Origin: Pseudoxanthomonas gei
GTDB lineage: Bacteria > Pseudomonadota > Gammaproteobacteria > Xanthomonadales > Xanthomonadaceae
Direction of reading: 5' to 3'
DNA: 64,000 bases
Assembly (NCBI RefSeq): GCF_010119615.1
Contig: NZ_QOVG01000001.1
Location: forward strand, 62,001 to 126,000
Below the pieces are notes generated by a model. It saw nothing but the letters and a program-made list of their open reading frames with translations, did no database searches and was not told where the DNA came from. Both the position numbers and the translations under genes were made by a program. Below are positions 1-8,911 of this stretch, piece by piece (positions within the stretch are counted from its first letter, which is position 1; each line of letters opens with the position of its first letter).

Positions 1-22
1 TTCCCCGCTGCGTTGGGTGAGT

Positions 23-46
23 GGTGTTGTATTGAACTATAACACC
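23..46. promoter_or_regulatory. Candidate operator palindrome at the left edge
   Basis: GGTGTT and AACACC are separated by 12 nt, and the spacer is partly symmetric (9 of 12 possible pairs match). TATAAC, resembling a -10 box, lies inside at 38-43. This may be a repressor site for the peroxidase gene at 136 or for a gene left of the window. No partner regulator is visible, so the role is inference. Confidence 0.3.
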
Positions 47-135
47 TAATCAAAACCCGTCAAGCGTTGATGGCAAATTTGTTACCCAACTAAAGGCATA
101 CTGCCCGCCGATACCCCACCAGAGCCCTGCCTGTC

Positions 136-696
136 ATGAGTAAATCATTGAAAATAATGGCGTTTGTAATGTTGGTCGCCCTTTCAGGCGCGGCTTTGGC
201 AGGCGGCTTGCTGGATCATTCGTATAGACCGTTGGCAGGCAAGGCCCCGATCAACCTGAATAAAACCTATGCCGGGCAGGTCGTGCTGGTGGTCAACACG
301 GCGAGTAAGTGCGGTTTCACTCCGCAATACGAAGGCCTGGAAAGTCTGCAGAAGAAGTACGCGTCACGGGGTTTGGTGGTGCTGGGATTCCCCTCCAACG
401 ACTTCATGGGCCAGGAACCGGGCAGCGAAGCGCAGATCAAGGAGTTCTGCACGCTGACCTACGGGGTGAAGTTCCCGATGTTCGAGAAGGTGCACGTCAA
501 GGGCCCAAACGCCACGCCGCTCTATCGTGAACTCGCCAAGGAAACGGGCGTGGAACCGGGCTGGAATTTCCATAAGTACCTGATCGGGCGCGATGGGCGC
601 GTGGTCGCCAATTTTTCCAGCAAGGTCAAGCCCGGTGATCCCGCACTGGTGACGGCGATCGAACGCGAACTGAAGGCGGCCCGTCCTGCCAGGTAG
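136..696 (+). CDS. Glutathione peroxidase family protein with signal peptide
   Basis: Thiol peroxidase of the glutathione peroxidase superfamily (186 aa), expected to reduce hydroperoxides. The N terminus (residues 1-22, hydrophobic, ending ALA-G) looks like a signal peptide, so it probably acts in the periplasm. The active-site block NTASKCGFTPQY carries peroxidatic Cys59. Gln93 (in FMGQEP) and Trp143-Asn144 (in WNFHKYL) complete the usual tetrad. Cys105 sits where thioredoxin-dependent members keep the resolving cysteine, so thioredoxin-type reduction is more likely than glutathione. No clear Shine-Dalgarno precedes the ATG. It stands alone ahead of the FKBP gene. Confidence 0.9.
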   Translation: MSKSLKIMAFVMLVALSGAALAGGLLDHSYRPLAGKAPINLNKTYAGQVVLVVNTASKCGFTPQYEGLESLQKKYASRGLVVLGFPSNDFMGQEPGSEAQIKEFCTLTYGVKFPMFEKVHVKGPNATPLYRELAKETGVEPGWNFHKYLIGRDGRVVANFSSKVKPGDPALVTAIERELKAARPAR

Positions 697-789
697 CAGT
701 AGGCAGCGTACGCGGGGCGCGTGCGACAATGTCGACCTCGCGCCAAGCCGGTGCGGATTGATCAATCCAATTTTCCCCGGGAGTTTCTG

Positions 790-1740
790 ATGAAGCGGGC
801 AATGCGCGGCGTAGCCGCATTGATGGCGGCCAGCCTGGCCATGATGGGAAGCAATGTGTCTGCACAGACGACGCAAGGCGACAAGACGGCGCTGGTTTCG
901 GAGAAGGAAAAAATCAGCTACGCCATTGGCATGGACGTGGGCCGCTCGTTCCAGCCGGTGGCCGAGTACATCGATCTGGGCGCGTTCGAGCGCGCGGTGA
1001 AGAATGCATTCGCCGGTGCCCAGCCTTTGCAGTCGGAAGAGGAAGCCAAGGCCACCGACCAGGCATTGCGCCTGAACATGGCCGTCAAGCAGGGCGCGCC
1101 TGTGCCGGGCATGCCGCCGGGTTCGGCTCCGCCGGCGGTGGCGAAGGACAAGGTGGGTCTGATGCTGGGCGATCGTGCGGTAGGCCCGTCGTTGGCGCCT
1201 TTGAAGGACGAACTGGACCTGCCGGTGCTCATGCAGGCGATTCGAACCTCGTTCGCGAAGGCTCCGCTGCTGCTTACCGAGCAGGACGCCACGGCGACCC
1301 TGCAGGCCTACATGACCAAGAAGCAGAGCATGGCCGGCCAGAAAAACCGCGAGGAAGGCGCCGCCTTTCTCAGCAAGAACAAGGCAGTTCCGGGAGTCAT
1401 CACCACGCCGTCCGGCTTGCAATACATGGTATTGCGGGCCGCCAACGGCCAGCGTCCGACGCCTTCCAGCCGCGTCCGTGTCAACTACGAAGGCAAGTTG
1501 CTCAACGGCAAGGTATTCGACAGTTCCTACGTGCGCGGGCAGCCGGCGGAGTTTGGCCTCAACCAGGTCATCGCAGGCTGGACAGAGGGTGTCTCGCTGA
1601 TGCCCAGTGGTGCCAAGTACCGTTTCTGGATTCCGTCCAGCCTGGCCTACGGTCCGGCTGGCAGCCAGAACGGACCGGTCGCCATCGGCCCGGATTCCAC
1701 GCTGGTGTTCGATGTCGAACTGATGAGCATCCTGCAATAA
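790..1740 (+). CDS. FKBP-type peptidyl-prolyl cis-trans isomerase, exported, with duplicated N-terminal domain
   Basis: Periplasmic prolyl isomerase/chaperone of the FkpA/Mip type (316 aa from the ATG at 790). An in-frame GTG at 721 would add 23 residues in front of the signal peptide and is unlikely. Residues 1-25 form a signal peptide ending VSA-Q. The C-terminal FKBP domain (about 205-316) shows VRVNYEGKLLNGKVFDSS, VIAGWTEG and the final DSTLVFDVELMSI strand. The N-terminal half holds two similar FKBP_N-like helical segments, one starting KEKISYAIGMDVG and one KDKVGLMLGDRAVG, each followed by a leucine/alanine helix and an acidic E(Q/E)xAxA stretch. Family members normally have one such dimerisation domain. 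Confidence 0.9.
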   Translation: MKRAMRGVAALMAASLAMMGSNVSAQTTQGDKTALVSEKEKISYAIGMDVGRSFQPVAEYIDLGAFERAVKNAFAGAQPLQSEEEAKATDQALRLNMAVKQGAPVPGMPPGSAPPAVAKDKVGLMLGDRAVGPSLAPLKDELDLPVLMQAIRTSFAKAPLLLTEQDATATLQAYMTKKQSMAGQKNREEGAAFLSKNKAVPGVITTPSGLQYMVLRAANGQRPTPSSRVRVNYEGKLLNGKVFDSSYVRGQPAEFGLNQVIAGWTEGVSLMPSGAKYRFWIPSSLAYGPAGSQNGPVAIGPDSTLVFDVELMSILQ

Positions 1741-1761
1741 CTGCAAGGCGGGACGAGTCCA

Positions 1762-3114
1762 ATGCGGGTAGCAATCTTTGGAACCGGTTATGTCGGTCTG
1801 GTGACCGGCACATGCCTGGCTGAAGTGGGCCATGACGTGGTCTGCGTCGACATTGACGAGGGCAAGGTCGAAGGGCTCAAGCAGGGCGTGATACCTATTT
1901 ACGAGCCTGGGCTGGCGCCCATGGTCAAGCACAATTTCGCCGCGGGCCGCCTTGCATTCACTACCGACGCCGCCCAGGCTGTTGCGCATGGGGAACTGGT
2001 ATTCATCGCCGTCGGCACGCCGCCTGATGAAGACGGCAGCGCTGACCTGCAGTATGTGCTGGCCGTGGCCCGGACCATTGGCCAACATGCGAGCCAACCG
2101 ATCGTGGTGGTCAACAAATCAACGGTGCCGGTGGGTACCGCCGACAAGGTCAACGCCACGATTGCCGCTGAACTTGCAAGCCGCGGCGTGCAGGTTGCCT
2201 ACGACGTGGTGTCCAATCCGGAATTCCTCAAGGAAGGCGATGCGGTAGCCGACTGCATGCGTCCCGATCGCATCATCATCGGCGCCGACAGCAACGCCGC
2301 GATCGACAAGGTCAAGCGCCTGTACGCGCCCTTCAACCGCAACCATGAACGCTTCGTGGTGATGGACGTGCGTTCCGCGGAACTGACCAAATACGCTGCC
2401 AACGCGATGCTGGCCACGAAGATCAGCTTCATGAACGAGATCGCGAACATCGCCGAGCGCGTCGGTGCCGACATCGAGCAGGTTCGCCAAGGCATTGGCT
2501 CGGATCCGCGCATCGGCTGGCACTTCATCTACCCGGGCGCAGGCTACGGCGGCTCGTGCTTTCCCAAGGACGTGCAGGCGCTGGCCCACACGGCCCGGCA
2601 GCACGATTACCAGGCGCGCCTGCTCGACGCGGTCGAGGCGGTGAACGAGTCGCAGAAGGGCCATCTGTTCGAGCTCATCCAGCGTCACTACGGCGTGGGC
2701 AGGGACGAAGGCGTGCGCGGCAAGACCTTTGCGATATGGGGGCTTGCCTTCAAACCCAACACCGACGACATGCGTGCAGCCTCCAGCCGCCGCCTGCTGG
2801 AACAGTTGTGGGAAGCCGGCGCCAAGGTTCGCGCCTACGACCCCGAAGCCTCCCACGAAGCGGCCCGCATCTTTGGACAGCGCGACGACCTGGTGCTGTG
2901 CGATTCGGCGGCCTCTGCGTTGCAGGGCGCCCATGCGCTGGCCGTGGTGACGGAGTGGAAGCAGTTCCGCAGCCCCGATTTCGCCCGGCTCAAGTCGGCC
3001 CTGGGCGATGCGGTGGTGTTCGATGGTCGCAATCTCTACGAGCCGCGGGAGGTCGAAGCCGCCGGCATTGCGTACTACGGGATCGGACGCGGGAGATCGT
3101 TGCATGCAGACTGA
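1762..3114 (+). CDS. ugd: UDP-glucose 6-dehydrogenase
   Basis: Oxidises UDP-glucose to UDP-glucuronate with two NAD+, supplying uronic acid for exopolysaccharide or lipopolysaccharide. The protein has 450 aa, the usual length. The N terminus [16 protein letters not shown] is the NAD-binding GxGxxG loop. The catalytic cysteine lies in [12 protein letters not shown] (Cys266). The family motifs [27 protein letters not shown] and [12 protein letters not shown] are intact. Its stop overlaps the likely start of slyX, but no other sugar-nucleotide genes are beside it. Confidence 0.97.
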   Translation: MRVAIFGTGYVGLVTGTCLAEVGHDVVCVDIDEGKVEGLKQGVIPIYEPGLAPMVKHNFAAGRLAFTTDAAQAVAHGELVFIAVGTPPDEDGSADLQYVLAVARTIGQHASQPIVVVNKSTVPVGTADKVNATIAAELASRGVQVAYDVVSNPEFLKEGDAVADCMRPDRIIIGADSNAAIDKVKRLYAPFNRNHERFVVMDVRSAELTKYAANAMLATKISFMNEIANIAERVGADIEQVRQGIGSDPRIGWHFIYPGAGYGGSCFPKDVQALAHTARQHDYQARLLDAVEAVNESQKGHLFELIQRHYGVGRDEGVRGKTFAIWGLAFKPNTDDMRAASSRRLLEQLWEAGAKVRAYDPEASHEAARIFGQRDDLVLCDSAASALQGAHALAVVTEWKQFRSPDFARLKSALGDAVVFDGRNLYEPREVEAAGIAYYGIGRGRSLHAD

Positions 3115-3340
3115 TCCAGGCAAAATGGATCCCGTGCTCGAAGAGCGCCTGATCGAGCTGGAGACGCGGCTGGCTTTCCAGGAACACGCATTGATGGAAT
3201 TGAGCGAAGCCCTGGCCGATGCACGGGCCGAAGGCAACCGCACTGCCGAATTGATGCGCGGCATGCTGTCGGACCTGCGCAAGGTGCGCACCGAGTTGTA
3301 CCCCGACGCGGCCGACGAGCCGCCTCCACCGCACTATTGA
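3104..3340 (+). CDS. slyX: SlyX family protein
   Basis: Small cytoplasmic coiled-coil protein of unknown biochemical role. The core [22 protein letters not shown] and the C-terminal PPPPHY match SlyX. Two starts are possible. The ATG at 3104 (78 aa) has GGGAG eight bases upstream and overlaps the ugd stop by 11 bp. The ATG at 3125 (71 aa) gives the length of E. coli SlyX but has only a weak AGG. I chose 3104 on the ribosome binding site. Confidence 0.85.
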   Translation: MQTDPGKMDPVLEERLIELETRLAFQEHALMELSEALADARAEGNRTAELMRGMLSDLRKVRTELYPDAADEPPPPHY

Positions 3341-3400
3341 TACGCTGAGTGCTCCCGGGAGTGGCGACACGCCCGCATCCATTTCCTACCGCAAACGACC

Positions 3401-4081
3401 ATGACCGATTCCTTACGCGACCAACTCCTGGGGCTGGGCTTCAAGCCGGCGCCGAAGCCTGAGCGCAAGCCCGAGGCCAGGCCGGAACGCCGGCCCGATC
3501 CGCGCCCGGGTGCGCGGCATGCCGAGGGCAGGCCCACGGGCAAACCCGGTGGCAGGCCAGGGCAGGGTGGCCGACCGGGCAACAGCGCGCCGCGTCCCTC
3601 CCAACCCAAGCCTGCGCAAGCCGGACCCGCACAGGCCAGGCCCGCTCGCTCTCGCGAGGAGATGGACCTGGGCAAGGCCTACGCGATCAGGGCCCAGAAG
3701 GAGAAGGAAGAACGCATCGAGGCCGAACGCGTCAAGCAGGAAGAAGCGCGCCTGCGTCGCGAGGCCAAGGCCAAGGTCGATGAATTGCTGAAGGACAAGT
3801 CGCTCAACGACCCGGCGGCGGACATCGCGCGTCATTTTCCCTATGGCGGCAAGATCAAGCGCATCCACGTCAATGCCCAGCAACTGAAGGCCCTCAATGC
3901 CGGCGAGCTGGGCGTTCTGCAGCAGAATGGCCGCTACCTGCTGGTGACTGCCGCGTTGCTGGCCGAAGCCGAGGCGCTGTTCCCGGCTTGCGTTGCGTTG
4001 AAGGTCGACCCTGACGCACCCGCGGGCGAAGATCCTTACGCCGACCCGCAGTACCAGGTACCGGACGACCTGGTCTGGTAA
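3401..4081 (+). CDS. DUF2058 family protein (YaiL-like) with Pro/Arg-rich linker
   Basis: Conserved cytoplasmic protein of unknown function, 226 aa. The opening SLRDQLLGLGF, the central FPYGGKIKRIHVNAQQ, the NGRYLLV segment and the closing YQVPDDLVW are DUF2058 signatures. Between about residues 15 and 85 lies a low-complexity stretch rich in Pro, Arg, Lys and Gly, followed by a charged helix (about 85-135). The linker is longer than I expect for the family and likely disordered. It converges with the MFS gene; a palindromic repeat element fills the gap. Confidence 0.85.
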   Translation: MTDSLRDQLLGLGFKPAPKPERKPEARPERRPDPRPGARHAEGRPTGKPGGRPGQGGRPGNSAPRPSQPKPAQAGPAQARPARSREEMDLGKAYAIRAQKEKEERIEAERVKQEEARLRREAKAKVDELLKDKSLNDPAADIARHFPYGGKIKRIHVNAQQLKALNAGELGVLQQNGRYLLVTAALLAEAEALFPACVALKVDPDAPAGEDPYADPQYQVPDDLVW

Positions 4082-4091
4082 GACACCAGTC

Positions 4092-4195
4092 CTGTGTGAG
4101 CGACGCCCCCCAAGGGGACTTCCTTCGGGGCGCAAGTCGCGAAGCAGTGGAATCCTGATCGCCCGCGAGCTTCGCGACTTGCGTCGCTCCTACAG
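4092..4195. repeat. Palindromic repeat element (GTAGGAGCGACG class)
   Basis: An approximately 104-bp inverted-repeat element. Its terminal inverted repeats CTGTGTGAGCGACG (4092-4105) and CGTCGCTCCTACAG (4182-4195) differ at two of 14 positions. Inside are perfect 14-bp arms GCAAGTCGCGAAGC (4132-4145) and GCTTCGCGACTTGC (4169-4182). The TAG stop of the MFS gene (4190-4192) lies inside the right terminus. It resembles REP-like intergenic repeats common in Xanthomonadaceae; copies elsewhere in the genome cannot be seen from here. Confidence 0.75.
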
Positions 4196-5398
4196 CGATG
4201 GCGCGCCACTGACGGAAGGCTGCCTGACCAGCCAGTACCAGGCGATTGCCGCTGCGAGCAGCGCGACGCAACCCGAGGCCAAAAACGCCACATTGCCGCC
4301 GAAGTGCCAAAGCTGTCCGGCGGCCAATGCTCCGATCACGCCACCGACCCCTGAAGACAGGCCGTAGAAGACGCCCTGGCCATGGCCGTTCATGCGGCCG
4401 GGGAAGAACCGCACCAGCAATTGCATGACCGCCGCGAAGAACGCGCCGAAGTTCAATGCATGGGTCAGCTGGGCCAGCAGCATCAGCGGAATGCTGTCTG
4501 GCCACAGGGCCGTGGCCCACCAGCGCAACGCGGCGCTCAGCAGGGCGAACACCAGCACCTTGCCTGCGTCCCAGCGCCGGAATATGCGGCTGGACAGGAA
4601 GAACACGCCGATTTCCGCCAGCACGCCGACCGTCCAGAACACACCCAGCATGGTGGCCGAGTAATGATGCTCGGTCAGGTAGATCGAGAAGAACGTGTAG
4701 TACGGCCCGAACGAGACCTGGGCCAGGAATGCCGCCACGAAGAAGGCAATGACCCGGGGTTGTTTCAGTCGCGCGCGGAATCCCACGTGGTTCTCGTCGC
4801 GCAGCTCGTCTACCGGATGCGCGTAGGCATTGGCGAACGACGAGGCAAGCAGGCCCGCCAGTAACGGCAGCATCAGCCAGGGCAGCGTCTGCACGCCGAA
4901 ACGGTCAAGCAGCACGCCAAACGACGACACCACGGCGATGAAGCCGATCGAGCCCCATACCCGGATGCGCCCGTAGAGGTCGCTGCGCGTGCCCAGGTGC
5001 GACATGGTGATCGATTCGAACTGCGGCATCACCGCGTTGTAGGCGAAGCAGAAGGCGCACATCACCGCGAACAGTCCGGCGAATCGCAGCGGCAGCAGGA
5101 AGGCGGCGAAACTCGCCAGTGTCAGCAGGCAACCCAGCTGCAACCAGCGGATCGGGTGTGGCGAACGGGCCGCCAGCGTGGTCCAGGTGCTGGGCGCCAC
5201 GATGCGCGTGGCATACCAGAGGCTCATCAGTATGCTGATCGCGGCCACGTCCATGCCACGCGATTTCAGGTACAGGCTCCAGTACGGGGTGAACGCGCCC
5301 AGCGCCGCGTAGTAGGCGAAGTAGAAGCTTGAAAGCCGTGCTCCCGGGATGCGGGCCACCGTGCCAGCGCGATCGGCATTGCGGCCCGTCCTATCCAT
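4190..5398 (-). CDS. MFS transporter, HcaT/phenylpropionate-permease-like
   Basis: Inner-membrane transporter of the MFS_1-like (3-phenylpropionic acid transporter) family, 402 aa, with about 12 hydrophobic segments. The N-terminal stretch SSFYFAYYAALGAFTPYWSLYL and the motif YGRIRVWGSIGFI after TM4 are typical of the group. The substrate cannot be inferred. The ATG at 5398 leaves about 22 residues before TM1. It starts 12 bp after the permuted papain-like gene, so the two are probably cotranscribed. The stop codon is embedded in a repeat element, so the last residues may differ from orthologues. Confidence 0.88.
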   Translation of the reverse strand: MDRTGRNADRAGTVARIPGARLSSFYFAYYAALGAFTPYWSLYLKSRGMDVAAISILMSLWYATRIVAPSTWTTLAARSPHPIRWLQLGCLLTLASFAAFLLPLRFAGLFAVMCAFCFAYNAVMPQFESITMSHLGTRSDLYGRIRVWGSIGFIAVVSSFGVLLDRFGVQTLPWLMLPLLAGLLASSFANAYAHPVDELRDENHVGFRARLKQPRVIAFFVAAFLAQVSFGPYYTFFSIYLTEHHYSATMLGVFWTVGVLAEIGVFFLSSRIFRRWDAGKVLVFALLSAALRWWATALWPDSIPLMLLAQLTHALNFGAFFAAVMQLLVRFFPGRMNGHGQGVFYGLSSGVGGVIGALAAGQLWHFGGNVAFLASGCVALLAAAIAWYWLVRQPSVSGAPSL

Positions 5399-5410
5399 GG
5401 CGTTTCACGA

Positions 5411-6115
5411 TCAGAACAACTCCCCGATGGGGGTATTCAGCAGTTCGCCGGCGTCGTGGGCTAAAACGCGCAGGCTGGAAATGCCGAGGTCGCGTATCAG
5501 CGAGTGGGTCTTGTGTGGCAGCGCCGAGTCGTAAAGGTCCTGCGGCGCGATGTTCTTTCCATGCACGCCCGGCGTGAACTCCACGCCTGCGGCGGCATAG
5601 CAATGCTGGACCATGGCCGAGCAGTACAGCGCGCCCTCTTTGGCCAGCAGGTTGTCGCGCTTGCGCAGGCGGGTGCTGTGCATGGCAAACAGGGTGCCAA
5701 CCAGCTCACTCAATGAATAGCTGGACAGTCCCGCCAGCAGGTCCAGGCCGGCGACCTGCACCTGGCGCGTCGTGGTGTCATCCAGCCCGAAGTCCAGGAT
5801 GGCCAGGTTGGGAAACGCCTCGTCATTGAAATAGCGGTCGGCACGGTTTTCCTGCACGCCGAGGCGGATCTGCCGGTAGCGCAGGTCCAGGTCCGATTCC
5901 AGCACCCACCAATGCCCGTCGAGGCGCTGTTCGCTGAAGAGGAACGCATGCGACCAGAGGCTGCGATGGCCGTCGTTGGTCAGCGGTGCCTGCGCCTTGC
6001 GGATGACCTTGTTGATCCAGTCGGTCCCGCCGCACAGGCCGATACGGCCGGGGCCGGCGTGCTTGCGGATGAAAGCTGCATTGGCGGAGTGGGGAGGGTC
6101 AGCGATCACATCCAT
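5411..6115 (-). CDS. Permuted papain-like (YaeF/YiiX-type, NlpC/P60 superfamily) protein
   Basis: Probable cysteine hydrolase of the circularly permuted NlpC/P60-like group (234 aa). The order of the candidate catalytic residues is permuted: His in LWSHAFLFSE (about residue 57) comes first, and Cys in ALYCSAMVQHCY (about residue 165) follows. RIGLCGG...WINKVIRKAQ near the N terminus matches the strand entering the His motif. No signal peptide is seen, so it seems cytoplasmic. The ATG at 6115 has AGGA eight bases upstream; longer upstream starts lack this. It lies 108 bp after metH part 2 and 12 bp before the MFS gene. Substrate unknown. Confidence 0.7.
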   Translation of the reverse strand: MDVIADPPHSANAAFIRKHAGPGRIGLCGGTDWINKVIRKAQAPLTNDGHRSLWSHAFLFSEQRLDGHWWVLESDLDLRYRQIRLGVQENRADRYFNDEAFPNLAILDFGLDDTTTRQVQVAGLDLLAGLSSYSLSELVGTLFAMHSTRLRKRDNLLAKEGALYCSAMVQHCYAAAGVEFTPGVHGKNIAPQDLYDSALPHKTHSLIRDLGISSLRVLAHDAGELLNTPIGELF

Positions 6116-6223
6116 GTGCAAATTCCTGGTTCTCGGGATCGGGTAAGCGCCCCATGCAGGCAGGCGTCGATTGAACGAGCACCCCGCCATGAACCCGGGT
6201 GTGGCCGCATGCGGACAACTACA

Positions 6224-8911
6224 TCATTCGGGATCGTAGTCGAGGTTCGAAGCCAGCCATCGCTCTGCCTGCACAAGCGTCGCTCCTTTGCGCCTGCCGT
6301 AATCCTCAGCCTGTTCCTTCGAGACCCGCCCAACCACGAAGTACTGGCTTTGCGGGTGGCTGAAATAGTATCCGGACACCGCCGCGGTCGGCAGCATGGC
6401 AAAACTCTCGGTGAGTGTCATGCCGGCATTGCTCCCCGCGTCGAGCAACTCGAACAGCGTGCCTTTCTCGCTGTGTTCGGGACAGGCCGGGTAGCCCGGG
6501 GCAGGGCGGATGCCGACGTATTTCTCGGCGATGAGTGCCTCGTTGTCCAGCGCCTCGTCGACCTGGTAGCCCCAGAACTCCTTGCGCACCCGCTGGTGCA
6601 GGCGCTCGGCCAGGGCTTCGGCGAGGCGATCGGCGAGTGCCTTGAGCAGGATCGAGTTGTAATCGTCATGGTCGGCCTCGAAGCGGGCCACGTGTCCGTC
6701 GATGCCGATCCCGGCGGTCACGGCGAACGCGCCAATCCAGTCCGGCTTGCCACTGTCGCGTGGCGCGATGAAGTCGGCGAGGCAGAAGTCGGGGCGGTCT
6801 ACCGGCTTGTCGACCTGCTGGCGAAGGAAGTGCAACGTGCGCGCTTCACCGTCAACGTCCAGGACCACGTCATCGCCCACGCTGTTCGCTGGCCACAGGC
6901 CGAAGACCGCCCTTGCGGTCAGCCACTTCTCCGCGACGATCTTCTTAAGCATCGTGCGGGCATCGGCGAACAGTTCGGTGGCCTGCTTGCCCACCACTTC
7001 GTCAGTGAGGATGGCCGGGTACCGGCCCGCCAGTTCCCAGGCCTGGAAAAAGGGAGTCCAGTCGATCAGCTCCACCAGCTCGGCCAGCGGGTAGTCCTCG
7101 AACGCGGTGATGCCGGGCTTGTTCGGGGCCGGTGGCGTGTAGGCATCCCAACCCCCGTCGAACTTCTGTCCCCGCGCCTTGGCCAGTGAGACCAGCCGCT
7201 TGGCATCGCCGCGGTTCCGGTGGCGCGCGCGGATCTCGGCGTAGTCCGCATCGTTGGCGGCCATGAACGGCCCGCGCAGGTCTTTCGATATCAGCGACTG
7301 GGCCACGCCGACCGCACGCGAGGCATCCTTCACCCAGACCGTTGGCGATTTGTAATGCGGGTCGATCTTCAGGGCGGTATGAGCGCGAGACGTCGTGGCG
7401 CCGCCGATCAGCAGCGGCAAGGTCATGCCCTGGCGCTGCATCTCGCGCGCCACGTGGGTCATCTCTTCAAGCGAAGGTGTAATCAGTCCCGAAAGGCCGA
7501 TCAGGTCGGCATTGTGTTCGCGGGCGCTGTCCAGGATCTTCTGGGTGGGCACCATCACGCCCAGATCGACCACATCGAAGTTGTTGCAGGCCAGGACCAC
7601 GCCGACGATATTCTTGCCGATGTCATGGACGTCGCCCTTGACCGTGGCCATGATGATCTTGCCGTTGGACTTGCCGACTTCGCCGGTGCGCAGCTTCTCG
7701 GCCTCGATGAAGGGCAGCAGGTAGGCCACCGCCTTCTTCATCACCCGTGCGGACTTCACCACTTGCGGCAGGAACATCTTGCCGGCGCCGAACAGGTCGC
7801 CCACCACGTTCATGCCATCCATCAGCGGCCCTTCGATCACATCCAGCGGACGGGTCGACATCTGCCGGGCTTCCTCGGTGTCGGTTTCGACATACTGGTC
7901 GATGCCATGCACGAGTGCGTGGCTCAGGCGTTCGCGCACCGGCTTGTCGCGCCAGGCCAGGTCGGCGACCTGGACCTCGCCTTTCCTGCCGCGGTATTTT
8001 TCGGCGATTTCCAGCAGGCGTTCGGTGGAATCCTTTCGCCGGTTGAGGATCACGTCCTCGACGCGCTCGCGCAGGTCGGGGTCCAGGTCATCGTAGATGG
8101 GCATGCCGCCGGCATTGACGATGCCCATGTCCATGCCGGCGCGGATGGCGTGGTACAGGAACACCGAATGGATGGCCTGGCGCACCGGCTCGTTGCCGCG
8201 GAACGAGAACGACACGTTGGAGACACCGCCGGACACGTGCACGCCCGGCAGCGTCTGCCTGATGATGCGCGTGGCCTCGATGAAGTCGACCGCGTAGTTG
8301 TCGTGCTCCTCGATGCCGGTCGCCACGGCGAAGATGTTGGGGTCGAAGATGATGTCTTCCGGCGGGAAGCCGACCTGTTCGGTCAACACCTTGTAGGCGC
8401 GGGTGCAGATTTCGACCTTGCGCGCGCAGGTGTCGGCCTGCCCGTCCTCGTCGAAGGCCATGACCACCGCGGCGGCGCCATAGCGCATTACCTTGCGGGC
8501 GTGATCGATGAAGGCCGCTTCGCCTTCCTTGAGCGAGATCGAGTTGACCACGCTCTTGCCCTGCAGGCACTTCAGGCCCGCCTCGATGACGCTCCATTTG
8601 GATGAATCCACCATCACCGGGATGCGGGCGATGTCGGGCTCGGACATGATCAGGTTGAGGAAACGCACCATTGCCGCTTCCGAATCGATCAGGCCTTCGT
8701 CCATGTTGACGTCGAGGATCTGTGCGCCGCTGGCCACCTGCTGGCGGGCGACTTCCACGGCGTCTTCGAAGCGACCTTCCTTGATCAGCTTCTTGAACTG
8801 GGCGCTGCCGGTGACATTGGTGCGCTCGCCGACGTTGATGAACAACAGGTCGGGAGTGATGACCAGCGGCTCGAGGCCGGAGAGGCGGGTGTGGCGTGGT
8901 TGCATGCTCAT
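6224..8911 (-). CDS. metH: Methionine synthase (cobalamin-dependent), C-terminal part: folate, B12 and activation domains
   Basis: Second half of split MetH (895 aa), which transfers the methyl of 5-methyltetrahydrofolate to homocysteine through cobalamin. The pterin-binding domain starts at [18 protein letters not shown]. The B12-binding domain carries [12 protein letters not shown] with the axial His429, followed by [12 protein letters not shown]. The activation domain holds the AdoMet-binding [12 protein letters not shown] and [12 protein letters not shown]. The homocysteine/zinc domain is absent and lies in the gene just upstream. The start ATG at 8911 overlaps the upstream stop as ATGA; a second ATG is at 8905. 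This is two intact ORFs with coupled translation, not an obvious frameshift. Confidence 0.95.
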   Translation of the reverse strand: MSMQPRHTRLSGLEPLVITPDLLFINVGERTNVTGSAQFKKLIKEGRFEDAVEVARQQVASGAQILDVNMDEGLIDSEAAMVRFLNLIMSEPDIARIPVMVDSSKWSVIEAGLKCLQGKSVVNSISLKEGEAAFIDHARKVMRYGAAAVVMAFDEDGQADTCARKVEICTRAYKVLTEQVGFPPEDIIFDPNIFAVATGIEEHDNYAVDFIEATRIIRQTLPGVHVSGGVSNVSFSFRGNEPVRQAIHSVFLYHAIRAGMDMGIVNAGGMPIYDDLDPDLRERVEDVILNRRKDSTERLLEIAEKYRGRKGEVQVADLAWRDKPVRERLSHALVHGIDQYVETDTEEARQMSTRPLDVIEGPLMDGMNVVGDLFGAGKMFLPQVVKSARVMKKAVAYLLPFIEAEKLRTGEVGKSNGKIIMATVKGDVHDIGKNIVGVVLACNNFDVVDLGVMVPTQKILDSAREHNADLIGLSGLITPSLEEMTHVAREMQRQGMTLPLLIGGATTSRAHTALKIDPHYKSPTVWVKDASRAVGVAQSLISKDLRGPFMAANDADYAEIRARHRNRGDAKRLVSLAKARGQKFDGGWDAYTPPAPNKPGITAFEDYPLAELVELIDWTPFFQAWELAGRYPAILTDEVVGKQATELFADARTMLKKIVAEKWLTARAVFGLWPANSVGDDVVLDVDGEARTLHFLRQQVDKPVDRPDFCLADFIAPRDSGKPDWIGAFAVTAGIGIDGHVARFEADHDDYNSILLKALADRLAEALAERLHQRVRKEFWGYQVDEALDNEALIAEKYVGIRPAPGYPACPEHSEKGTLFELLDAGSNAGMTLTESFAMLPTAAVSGYYFSHPQSQYFVVGRVSKEQAEDYGRRKGATLVQAERWLASNLDYDPE

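Noticed and set aside
364-2097. 577-codon open frame on the minus strand opposite gpx, FKBP and ugd
   Set aside because: It spans three well-supported plus-strand genes and its sequence (His/Arg/Leu-rich) is typical of antisense frames in GC-rich DNA.
8908-8911. metH frameshift or pseudogene
   Set aside because: Both ORFs are full domains with intact catalytic residues, and the junction is a clean ATGA overlap with plausible starts, so this is a gene split, not damage.
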